Shown piece by piece: positions 33,345 through 44,038 of a stretch of DNA of 64,000 nt (positions within the stretch are counted from its first letter, which is position 1; each line of letters begins with the position of its first letter). The notes under the pieces were generated by a model. It was not told where the DNA came from and searched no databases. It saw only the letters and a list, made by a program, of their open reading frames with translations. Position numbers and translations under genes: made by a program. Source of the stretch: Plasmodium malariae (taxonomy: Eukaryota > Apicomplexa > Aconoidasida > Haemosporida > Plasmodiidae); NCBI RefSeq assembly GCF_900090045.1, contig NC_041784.1, forward strand, positions 1,590,001 to 1,654,000. The letters are read 5' to 3'.

Positions 33345-36300
33345 TCATTTTAAAAAGGGGAATTCGTTCTTGGGAAAGATATATATCTTTTGACATTTGG
33401 CAAATCCGTTAAAATCAGATGAGCTAACAAAAGTATAGGCTCCTGCATATTCATAAATAATCCAGTCATTAATATCACATTCAGGTAAATATGTAATTGA
33501 ATTAATCATATCTAGTCCATCACAAGACTGCCCAAATATGTTTGCTAAATACAATGGTGAACTTAATATGGAATTATTTGAATAATTTTTATTTTTAATT
33601 ACATATACGGGTGTTCTATTATATTCATCAAATATTATACCACTAAAACAACCATAAATACTATCACTTACATAATACGAATAATAATTATATCTATTGT
33701 TATTAATATTAACAACCTCTTTCTTAATATTTGTAATATTGCCTAATTTCGAATTACTACTACTAAAATTATTACCGATATTTGCATGGGATAACATTAA
33801 CAGTTCATCCTCAGTTTTCTCGTCATTACTTCTGGCACTTGCAGATGTATCTATACTTGTACCAACAGATGTATCTTCGCTTGCATCTCCCTTTTCACTC
33901 TTTACCCTATCATCTTGTTTTGCCTGCTCCTCTTCCCCAGCATTATTTGTTACTTCAATGTCCCCGTTGTTTGGTCCTTTGGAAAAATTAAGAATATCCT
34001 CATCCCTTAGATCTTTTAACATAATACCCTTAAAAGTTGGATGCCTTTTCCCGATTACTTTAACAGCTAGCGTGGATGAAGACGCAACCATATACCTACC
34101 AGGTTCACAAATTATTCTGAGTTTATTCTTTATATCTTTATAATAATGTTCAATAGACATATTAATAGCTAAGGCGATTTTTTCAAAATTGTAAAAATTA
34201 TATTTCGTTTTAACAACTGATTTTTCATTCAAGAAGTTCATAATATCTTTTTTTAATTCTTCTTCATTCAGAGTACAATAGTTTCTTTTTTCATGCGTTT
34301 TTGCACTATCATATTCTAACTCCTCTGGATATCCTCCACCTAAATTTAATATTTCAAATTCATAGCCAATAGTTTTGCTAATATTCCATACATCTCTGGA
34401 CAATTTAATAGCTTGACAGTAATCAAACAAATTTTTCGTATTACTACCTACATGAAATGACACACCAATAATATTTAAATTGTTTTCTTTACCGAATTGT
34501 AAAATATTCCCCCATTCATATTCATTCGCACCATACTTAGAAGACATATATGATTTATAATTCTTGAAATCTACATTAATACGTAAAAGTAAGGAACATT
34601 TGGGATGATGTTTCAATATTTTTTTTAATTCTTCTATATTGTCAAATGTGCACAGATTAACATTCTCATTCTTTGCATATATTAACGAGTTAACACTTTT
34701 AATAGTATTTGCATAGATAATTCTGTTCCTTTCTATGTTTGGAAATATTGCTATTAACTTCTTAATCTCTCCTACTGAAGCACAATCAAAATTGCAATTT
34801 AATCCATATAAAAATTTTAATACGATTTCGTCATTATTGCTCTTCACAGAATAAAATGGTGTAACACTCGGCAAATTTTTCTTAAAACGTATATATTGTG
34901 CAAGAATTTTTTGTACATTAATGCACACAACCGATGTGTCAATATTTTCACTTAATATCTTACTTAGTGTAAACATTTCGATTTTATTCTTTTTATAATA
35001 ATTCCTCATTTCTTCTTTGTGCTTTGTTTCTATGCATGTGCCCGCTTCGTCCTTCTGCGCTTTCACATCTGAACCATTTTCCCCCTCCTCTTTGTCGTCA
35101 TTCAGTTTTCTTCTTTCGCCTTCCCTTTCTCTTTCTCCCTCTTCTTCATTCCCCTCAACTACAGTATTGTTCGTCCCCTTAGAATAATTCCTAGCACCTA
35201 CACTACTTCTACCTCTTCTTATTTCTGCACCCTTCTTCTTTTGCTCGTCATATGAACTACTATCCTTATGCTCCTTTTCTATATTTTCCGCATTTTCCAA
35301 GATGAGTAAATCATTTGAAACATTTCTTAATCCGTTTGCACTATTGCTATTGCTTGTGTTACTATCCGATGGGATGTCTACTATCATTACTTTGTTCTGT
35401 TTACAAAATATGTAACTATACTTGTACATGTCATTGACTACATTAGAACTTAATGGAGTGATACTGAAATTATTCCCCACATGTTTTTTACTGCCACTAC
35501 TACTAATAATTCCGCAAGGAAATAAAATGTTCGTCGTTTTTTCCTCATTCATATTTTTAAGTTCGTAGACAAAATACTGAATTTTGAGAAAGCCAACGGA
35601 TTTCTGCTTCAGTGCGATTAGTGAATAATACTGATTATTGTTTATGATTAAGTTTTTCGTTAACTTTTTGTTTATTTGATAAATTTCCGCGTTATTGTAT
35701 GCAGTGTATCCATACGTTAGTTGATCTCCTTTGCCCAGCCTACTGATCCCATTGCTAACACTGCTAACATTGATGCTATTATGAACACTCCCTATCGTTA
35801 ACGGGTTGCAATATGCCCTACAATCATCCGGATAATAAGAGTAGTTAATGATGCACATAAACTTGCCATTGTAAAAATTCAACTGATTGTTCATAAAATT
35901 CATAAACGTGTCAAATTTTATGTTGCATGATACTTCAATGGACACATAGGATACCAAATCTTCAGGCGAGTAATGTACACAAAAGTAATTATTCTTATGA
36001 ACCACATTACAAGAATAACCACATGGGGTAAAGTAAAACTCATTATATAAACACCTTTCCTTATTTTGTACATTTTTACATTCATATATATTGGTGTCTA
36101 TCTTCTTCACACAGAAATTGGACCCATGATATTCCGAACTCCTGTAATTATTACTATTCGTATTATTTGCATTACTAATGAACGATGGAGATGATAATTC
36201 CATACATACTCCTCCATTCTTCAAACAACTATCAACGGAATACTTATTGTTCAAACTTGTATATGTATTTCTCAGATCAATGTTATAATTGTTATAACTT

Positions 36301-37706
36301 TGGTTGGAATGTATCAATGTCGTTCCTGCATCTCTACAGCTGGAATATTGTGCAAAGTATAACTCATTTAAATACGCATTCTCTCTTTTTACTTCTGTTC
36401 CGGATACGATTTCCTTCTTCGTCATTTTATTTCCAGCGTCTATATTATGTTGAGAGATAGAATCAAGTGCATTCTGTCTGAACTGATCTTTCGTTTCACT
36501 CGACAAGATGGTACTACTTTTTCCTTCATCATAGACACTACTACAGGTTGTACTATTATTGTTTCTTCTATTACAATTGGTGTTCAAATAATCTTCGTCA
36601 TATCTTAAAGAAACCATATCCTCACAACTTGTCATTGCTTCATCCAATATCTTTTCACTCGATTCTAATAATCTAGATGAAAACGAGATGTCACTTGAAA
36701 ATACACTTTTCTTCTCAGTATAGGGTGATATAACTTCATCTGTAATGGTGAGTAACTGTGTTCCGTCTTTGTAAACATTATTTGTATTTGTCGTACTTTT
36801 GGACGAATTCTCTGTCCATTCCAATGAATAGTCACTACTACATATTTCCACTTTTTCATTTTCATCATAGGTTTTTATTGCACTATCAATATTCTTGGAA
36901 AAAATATTCAGTGAGTCTTCGTTCAAATATAACTCATGAAAATGCTTCATCTCTCTGTACTTGGCAATACCGAACAGATGTATTTCCGAGCAAAACTTGT
37001 AATTGGTAGCTGCGGGGTGTGCATTAACGCCATTACTACTATAATAACTGGCACTTCCATTGCTGCTACTGCTTCCTCCTCTTCCATCGCTCTTATTACT
37101 ACTAACTTGTGCAAAGAAAATATAGTGTGCCCTATTCATTGATAATGGGGTATTGGAAAATTCGATCTTTTTAAAAAAAAATTGAAAAAAGTTCTTTTCA
37201 TCTTCAATCGATTTGTGCGGATACTCTTGTTCATAATAACCATCATTTGTTACGTTTTGATAATTCATATGTGTAAAGAATGAATACTCAAAACTATTTT
37301 TTATAAAATCTGTTATTTCTGTTAAGTCTTTATTTTTAATAAACGATTCATCATACAAGCAATCCTTATCTAAAACGTATTTATTCTTAATCTTATATAT
37401 CAACAAATCAACTAAAAAGGGAATAAAAAACAATACTTTAGTCTTTCCACATGTTTTGATAAAAACCGTATCATTATATATAAATAACGAACTTTCTGAG
37501 AGTAAGTATACTCTACATCTTTCATCTCGGGGCAAATTAATATCTTCTTCAATTTCAGAAATAATACTACAACCAATAAGTTTTAACTTATCTTCCCACA
37601 ATTTCCTGGGTACATCCAAAAGTGATGTTATTTTGTTGTCTGAAAAAAATTCCTTCCTCAATTTAACGACAACTCTCTTTTCGATTCCTTCGAATGCTGA
37701 GCTCAT
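33345..37706 (-). CDS. AdoMetDC/ODC: Bifunctional S-adenosylmethionine decarboxylase / ornithine decarboxylase
   Basis: 1453 residues, single exon. It makes putrescine from ornithine (ODC) and decarboxylated AdoMet (AdoMetDC) for spermidine synthesis in the cytosol. Fusion of the two enzymes is known only in Plasmodium-type parasites; P. falciparum's is about 1419 residues. The N-terminal AdoMetDC half has LLSESSLFIY at residues 69-77, where chain cleavage after Glu71 makes the pyruvoyl group. The C-terminal ODC half has PFYSVKSN with PLP lysine K955, FHVGS, LGGGYPEE, CEPGRY, and the catalytic cysteine FGQSCDGLDMI at C1395. Between them, and inside both, are Asn/Ser/Glu-rich hinges, including acidic Glu/Arg runs before residue 880. 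The start was set at MSSAFEGIEKRVV because this matches the family N-terminus; the frame is open 51 codons further upstream but that part is (TA)-derived. Confidence 0.97.
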   Translation of the reverse strand: MSSAFEGIEKRVVVKLRKEFFSDNKITSLLDVPRKLWEDKLKLIGCSIISEIEEDINLPRDERCRVYLLSESSLFIYNDTVFIKTCGKTKVLFFIPFLVDLLIYKIKNKYVLDKDCLYDESFIKNKDLTEITDFIKNSFEYSFFTHMNYQNVTNDGYYEQEYPHKSIEDEKNFFQFFFKKIEFSNTPLSMNRAHYIFFAQVSSNKSDGRGGSSSSNGSASYYSSNGVNAHPAATNYKFCSEIHLFGIAKYREMKHFHELYLNEDSLNIFSKNIDSAIKTYDENEKVEICSSDYSLEWTENSSKSTTNTNNVYKDGTQLLTITDEVISPYTEKKSVFSSDISFSSRLLESSEKILDEAMTSCEDMVSLRYDEDYLNTNCNRRNNNSTTCSSVYDEGKSSTILSSETKDQFRQNALDSISQHNIDAGNKMTKKEIVSGTEVKRENAYLNELYFAQYSSCRDAGTTLIHSNQSYNNYNIDLRNTYTSLNNKYSVDSCLKNGGVCMELSSPSFISNANNTNSNNYRSSEYHGSNFCVKKIDTNIYECKNVQNKERCLYNEFYFTPCGYSCNVVHKNNYFCVHYSPEDLVSYVSIEVSCNIKFDTFMNFMNNQLNFYNGKFMCIINYSYYPDDCRAYCNPLTIGSVHNSINVSSVSNGISRLGKGDQLTYGYTAYNNAEIYQINKKLTKNLIINNNQYYSLIALKQKSVGFLKIQYFVYELKNMNEEKTTNILFPCGIISSSGSKKHVGNNFSITPLSSNVVNDMYKYSYIFCKQNKVMIVDIPSDSNTSNSNSANGLRNVSNDLLILENAENIEKEHKDSSSYDEQKKKGAEIRRGRSSVGARNYSKGTNNTVVEGNEEEGEREREGERRKLNDDKEEGENGSDVKAQKDEAGTCIETKHKEEMRNYYKKNKIEMFTLSKILSENIDTSVVCINVQKILAQYIRFKKNLPSVTPFYSVKSNNDEIVLKFLYGLNCNFDCASVGEIKKLIAIFPNIERNRIIYANTIKSVNSLIYAKNENVNLCTFDNIEELKKILKHHPKCSLLLRINVDFKNYKSYMSSKYGANEYEWGNILQFGKENNLNIIGVSFHVGSNTKNLFDYCQAIKLSRDVWNISKTIGYEFEILNLGGGYPEELEYDSAKTHEKRNYCTLNEEELKKDIMNFLNEKSVVKTKYNFYNFEKIALAINMSIEHYYKDIKNKLRIICEPGRYMVASSSTLAVKVIGKRHPTFKGIMLKDLRDEDILNFSKGPNNGDIEVTNNAGEEEQAKQDDRVKSEKGDASEDTSVGTSIDTSASARSNDEKTEDELLMLSHANIGNNFSSSNSKLGNITNIKKEVVNINNNRYNYYSYYVSDSIYGCFSGIIFDEYNRTPVYVIKNKNYSNNSILSSPLYLANIFGQSCDGLDMINSITYLPECDINDWIIYEYAGAYTFVSSSDFNGFAKCQKIYIFPKNEFPFLK

Positions 37707-37815
37707 TTTTGCTCGTGTGGAGTGGGGTGCTAATGCTTTAGGGTTCTGGGGATGGATAATATATAGGTAGGTGCGCACTAAGGGGCAGTATATATCTCCT
37801 CGAGGGGTCCACTTC

Positions 37816-37850
<35 letters not shown>

Positions 37851-38333
37851 CACAATCAATCGCCACAGGCGCTCTTCAAAGATGCTTATTTGTCGATAAT
37901 ATATATAAAATGTGTTAACTTTTGCGATAAAATATGGGGGAAATGGTATATATATATATATATATGTATGTCTATTATTAGAAAAAATAATGTTGTCCTA
38001 TAACTGTTGACTACGAATTATGAATAATCACTCTCCTTTAATAAAGGCTATTTTATTACATTTGATTAATAATAGAATTTTTAAATCTGATGAAAAAATT
38101 GTACATATGGTGCGAAGGAGAAAAGGGGGAGGCTGTATATATAGCAAAATGCGTCCTGGGCGAACGAACGTTCGTTTTATTTATTTTTTTTACATTTATT
38201 ATTTTATTTTTTTATTTTTTTTTATATTTTTATTTTGGAACAATCTTAAAATTTACTATTATATATATTCACAGACAAACTCTCTTTTTTTTTTTTTTTT
38301 TTTTTTTCCCTGTCTTCATCCACTAAACGCTAT

Positions 38334-38477
38334 ATGCAGCTGTTTTCCCACAAAATGCGACGTTTGTACTTGGTACTTGGGCTGATCTGTTTTTCCTCAA
38401 TTAGAGTACTTGGCACAAGTTTATATACAAGTAATACATACATGAATGTACGTACGTACAAAAGGATGTACACGTAA
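38334..38477 (+). CDS. Candidate first exon or micro-ORF with a signal peptide
   Basis: 47 codons, starting MQLFSHKMRRLYLVLGLICF and continuing SSIRVLG before TS. A basic n-region, an 11-residue hydrophobic core and a small residue before a possible cleavage site are all present. A GTAATA donor follows codon 33. A later segment near 38594-38670 (FNLIINKNNYMLGYSLIYIRAGK, then stop) could be a second exon. If real, it would be a short secreted protein. Neither joining nor expression is shown. Confidence 0.3.
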   Translation: MQLFSHKMRRLYLVLGLICFSSIRVLGTSLYTSNTYMNVRTYKRMYT

Positions 38478-38928
38478 TATATATAGGGGGGGGGGGACAA
38501 ACTTGTATATGGGTGTTGGATGTTTTCTACTGTTCAAAAAGGGAGATACTTTTATTACATGTTATATATATATATATATAAATAAACCTGAGGAGTTTAA
38601 CTTAATCATTAATAAAAATAATTATATGCTAGGGTATTCCCTCATTTACATTCGCGCAGGCAAAAATAAGTAACCTGGATTTTCTGTTCTGTTGGCTTCT
38701 TCGAAAAATTGTTTTATTGCTAATCATAGTAAAATAATTTTATTTATACTTGGATAAGAAGAATAAATCTTCCTACTAAAATTTATATTCATTGGTAATA
38801 AAATATAAATATATATGTGTAATGAAACATATATATATGATAATGAAACTGGAATTGCCTAATAATATACTACGCTTCCTTGGTTGACGGGGGGACGTAC
38901 ACAAATATATATTTATTTAAATATGCAC

Positions 38929-39004
<76 letters not shown>

Positions 39005-40554
39005 ACTTATTTATGTTTTTTTTATTTTTGTATATTAATTTGTGTATATTTATTTTTGCATATTTATCTGTGCTCTGCTGTAAAAAAATTCAAAATTCAT
39101 ACAACACTGTACCACTACTACTACTTCGTTGTATAAAAAAAATTATTTAACATGCAATTAATATAACTTTAATTCAATTTTTATAACAACATAACAGATG
39201 CTTGTTAATAAATTTTTCTTAATGTTTCAACTTACTCATAAAACAACAAGTTAATTTTCTTTTTTTTTTTTTTTTTTAAAGTGATGTTACTTTTATGGGT
39301 ATAAGGACACTTTAATTTTTTCACTTCATTATTTTGTTAAATCTTATTCATACATAAAACTATATATGCTGTAAATAATTATAAAAGTATAGTATAATAA
39401 AATAAATGGTTTTGTCGTAATTTACTAAAATTTAAGTTTTTTATAAATGATATAAATTATATATGTATAAAAATATTTATAAATAATAAATACATATAAT
39501 ATAATATTATATGCATATATATTATAATATGCATAGCTCAAAATTATAAGGTATAATAAAATAATTATTACAATAATAATTTAATTGTGTATTGGTTCAA
39601 GCTTTATAATGTTTTACATCGCGCTTACTACAATTTTTATTAAATTTTTTAAATATTGCATAAAATAGCAGTTATAATAAATTCCTTTAATTTATGAATT
39701 TATTTTTTAATTGCATACATATATATAATTTAATATTTATATTATTTTACTTATATAGTATTTATTTAACGTTTAAATGTGTTTTAAATTTGTTAATATA
39801 TTTTTTTTATTTTTAATTTGAAAAATTAATTTTGAGAAATTATACTTTTTTAATTATATATAAATACATTATTAATTTGGTATTATATCATTATATTATT
39901 ACATAATTTTATAATAAATGCATATTAAAAATTAAATGTTCCCACATTTGATTGAATTATATATATATTTTATAAATTTTATTTATTTTTGTTAGTTTAT
40001 TCACTTACTATTCATTTTATTTTTGTATTTACTTATTACGAACAAAAATAATAATTAAATAAGGCCTATTTTTATATATAGATTCACTATTTTATAATGT
40101 TATAGTATATGTATATATATTACACAATAATACATAAATTAATGACTTTAAATATATAGGTAAAATGCAGTCAGAATTTTATATATATATATATTTTATA
40201 TATATTATATATATATTATATATATATATTATATATATATATTATATATATATATATTATATATATATATTATAAATTAAATATATTATGAATATAGTAT
40301 AAATATATTATGAATATATTATGAATATATTATGAATATACTATTTATGTATGCATAAACATGTCACAATGGTAGGTATAATACTTCATATTTGAGTATA
40401 TTTCATAAATTTCTGAACATGCTATAATTAAAAGGATCAAATTTAAAAAAGGGGAAACAGGATGGCATGAACTGAACCTATTTTTTTTTTTTTTATTTAT
40501 TGCATTTTTCTAGGTTAATAAAATTGATATATAATTGTATGAATTTTAAAAAAA

Positions 40555-40760
40555 CTACCTTTTTCATTTTATTCATTTTTTTCATTTTATTCATTTTTTT
40601 CATTTTTTTCATTTTTTTCATTTTATTCATTTTTTTCATTTTATTCATTTTTTTCTCTTTTTTCATTTTTTTCATTTTATTCATTTTTTTCATTTTATTC
40701 ATTTTTTTCATTTTATTCATTTTTTTCATTTTATTCATTTTTTTCTCTTTTTTCTTTTTT
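40555..40760. repeat. TTTTTTCAT-type repeat
   Basis: Units of TTCATTTTATTCATTTTT and TTCATTTTTTTCATTTTT repeat about ten times. The matching minus-strand frame (NKMKKM repeated) and plus-strand frame (FFILFI) are by-products. It lies in the gene-poor region upstream of the ETRAMP. Confidence 0.9.
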
Positions 40761-42816
40761 AATCATGTTTGAGAACACGTAAAAATATACTCACATATGT
40801 TTAAATAAGTTTAAAATATAATCAAGTATATTCAAATATGCTCAAAGTTCATGATATATAATGAAACATGTGTTAATATTTTATATTTTTATGTAATATC
40901 ATCTTGGATACAAAAGAATGCTAACCTATCTCAGTTGCTTATTAACATAGTACACATGATGGGGGGGGGGGAATGTTTAAGTACGAATGTACTCGTATAT
41001 CCGTAATTGATAAAATATATAGTTTATAGATATATAAATATTTGTTTATGCATGTATACCATATTTTTCGGGGGTATACTTCTACAAGCATGAGCTATAT
41101 ACATATATAAAAAAAAAAAAAAAAATATATATATGTATATATATATATATATATATGTTTATGTATGCTTGACGTAAAACATAATTTTTACCAAATGAAC
41201 AAAGAATAGCCATTGTGTATCTGGAGAGCATTCACTATAGTAAAAAGTAAAAAAATATGTGAGCAGCAAGTTAACAATAATTTCAATAGTTTATCTTATT
41301 TTCGTTTTATTAACAAAAGGGATAAAGTATGGGTATATATAATAATACATGATGAAAAAATGTAATATAAAAAAAAAGCTATGCTTTATTTGATTTAGAT
41401 ATGTATATATGCATTAACTCCAGCTGTTCAAGGCTTAAGTATATATACAGATGCAGTTGTAGCATAGAGCATATATATTATGTATGCATTTATTGTATAT
41501 ATGTATTTATGTTATATATTTAAGTGTAATCAACTTTCAAGTTAATTTGTATATCTGTAAAATTCATCCATTACAAAAAGGAAGTGCGCAGAAAAGGCAG
41601 AATGTGCTTTTATTTTAACGAAATTTATATTACCATTATTGAAGTAAGAAATTTTTCGTTTACTTTATAAACTTTCGTTATATTACAGTTTTGGATAAGT
41701 GCTCACGCTATTTTGAAATGAACTATTAAGAAAAAATATATGTAATACGTATGTATATCTTTATGTGTATATATAAATATATTTGTATGTACGTTTAAGC
41801 TCGCCTTCGCACAATTTATACACACAGTTTGCTATGGTGCACTATACCGCAAAGCAAAACGAGTAAATGAACTTTTGCATGTAACATATAAGAGTGCAAG
41901 GATGAAAAATTAAAATACATTCCGGCTAAATGTTCATTCATTACTTATAACAAGAAAGGTATTATTTTGTAAAAATATTTTTCGAATTTTCGATTGTTTG
42001 AATTTTGGAATTTTTAGTAGTTTTCACAAATTAAAATTAATAGGCAGTTCACAAAGTTATATTTTGATAAATACGTATGAAGTACATTACTTTTGATATA
42101 TCTTAAACACCATGGAACTTATCCATTAGTAGTACCAATTGGTTTAGTAGAGCATATATATTTTGCAGAGTTTTTGCTACTACATCATGTAAACGTTGCA
42201 GAGGTCACTATATTATACGATCCTTTTATACGTATGTACATGTAAACATACATATATATATAACACAGTCGAACTTTCGTTTACTATCAAATTTGTAAGG
42301 AAAAAAAAAAAAAATATTAAAATAAAAGAATTACATTGAATGGAACAAACTATATATATAAAATTAATAACGAATTAACGAGTTCATTCAAATAAGGAAA
42401 ATGACGTTTTTTCATTATGTAAAAGTGTCCAACTTTGAAATTATGTGAACATATTTATATATGTTAACACATAAAATGGGAAATTAAAATATTTTAAAAT
42501 ATGAAAATTTTCTGGTTCAATTATATATATATATATATAAACCGTTACAAAAAACATATTTATGTAACAGAACATTATGAGCGAGAGTAGGGAGTAAACC
42601 CTACTTGTGCGTAAAAGAAAAAACAAAGAAGAAAAATTTAATTATATAAAATGTCTAATTTTCCTTAAGTAAAAACAAACGTGAAGAGACCAGCACAACG
42701 ATTAACTGTAGTTTTTACATACGAATGATTTGACATGCGCATAAGTATACAATTACGTGTATATATTAATATTTAATACATATTTTGCATATACATAAAG
42801 ATATGTATTTATATAC

Positions 42817-42849
<33 letters not shown>

Positions 42850-43556
42850 TATATTTATTTATTTATTTGTGTACAAAATTTCCACCTTGATACACCATTA
42901 TTTTAACAAATTTTCCTTTTTTTTTTTTTAAAGAAAACACCTCAATCGACCAATTTATTCATCATTATATTTTACTTTGCCTTTTTTTTTGTTTTTTTTT
43001 TCTTAAGGCTAAATACATTTTTTTTCAGCAAAAAGATCTAAAATTAATGACGGTGTATCCAAGGAATATTAAATATATATATATTTCTATATATCGTTTT
43101 TAAAAGGTCTTTTTTTCCTTACATTTTTGTATATTCGCTTTTCATTTCCGTATAAGAAATTAAATTCATTTAATTATCCTCTTCAAATAATTTCATACAC
43201 GGTCAATATGATAAAAGTATAAATAAATATATATATATATATATATATACATACATATATACATGTATGACACTACAACTTTCTACTTAATATATTTGCA
43301 AATTTGTAAATACGTAAAAATGAAAAGTTATAAATGAAATAAAAAATATATTAAAAATATTTTAAGTATACGAAAATATTCATGTGCTTTATCACACATA
43401 AATGACGAAAAGAAAATTTTTTTTTATTATTTTTTGAATAAATTATTAGCATGCATGTAAAAATTACTAGATAGAAAAAAAAATATAGGAAAAACTTAAA
43501 CAATAATTAATATTTCGATACCTTAAAATAAGATAAAAAAAATAAAATAAATAAAA

Positions 43557-43601
43557 GTAATAGTAATAGTAATAATAATAGTAATAATAATAGTAATAAT
43601 A

Positions 43602-43667
<66 letters not shown>

Positions 43668-43690
43668 GAATTCATGATAATAATAATTAA
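43557..43690. repeat. AAT trinucleotide microsatellite upstream of the ETRAMP
   Basis: A run of AAT triplets, first mixed with AGT (TAATAATAGTAATAATAATAG) and then pure AAT for about 45 bases. It lies about 350 bases before the ETRAMP start, so in its promoter or leader. Confidence 0.9.
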
Positions 43691-44038
43691 CATTAAGAAA
43701 CGTTAAGTAATATTAGAAAGAACAAGAGATATAAGGATAATCAAACACGACAAAAAAAAAAAAAAAAAAAAAAAATTATACGTTGTTTTTTTTATTATGG
43801 CAAATATTTTTAAATAAATAATCTATATTAAGCAAAATAAAATAAATCCTTTTTAGTATTTCTCAAATATATAGTTACATTTATAATACAAAAACATATT
43901 AAGTACATATACTTGTATATGCTTAATTATTTATGTAATATTTAGATACCTTGAAAGAAAAAAAAAAAAAAAAAAAAAATACAAGTTGTGTTAGCAAACT
44001 TCCTTCTGAATACTTTTCTATTGTTCAATATTTTTAAA

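Larger units (their letters stand above)
37707..44038. other. 6.3 kb gene-poor region between ODC fusion and ETRAMP
   Basis: Divergent upstream regions of the two flanking genes. Contains a 118-base (TA)n run at 38934-39000, T-tracts at 38284-38307 and 39259-39277, G8-10 runs at 38486 and 40961, and nearly pure A+T at 40180-40350. A 47-codon frame with a signal-peptide look is at 38334. ETRAMP genes in Plasmodium are usually isolated with long upstream regions, so this fits. No full gene is supported. Confidence 0.6.

Noticed and set aside
37707..37859. 51-codon N-terminal extension of the ODC fusion
   Set aside because: Rich in YIYIYI from a (TA)n run and not in the family; the start at 37706 matches the known N-terminus.
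38884..39150. 88-codon frame crossing the long (TA)n run
   Set aside because: Driven by the (TA)n run; not protein-like.
39300..40440. A+T-rich block as a full centromere
   Set aside because: Most of it is only 85-90% A+T and not longer than ordinary intergenic DNA; only 40180-40350 is extreme, too short on its own. Kept only as part of a low-interest finding.
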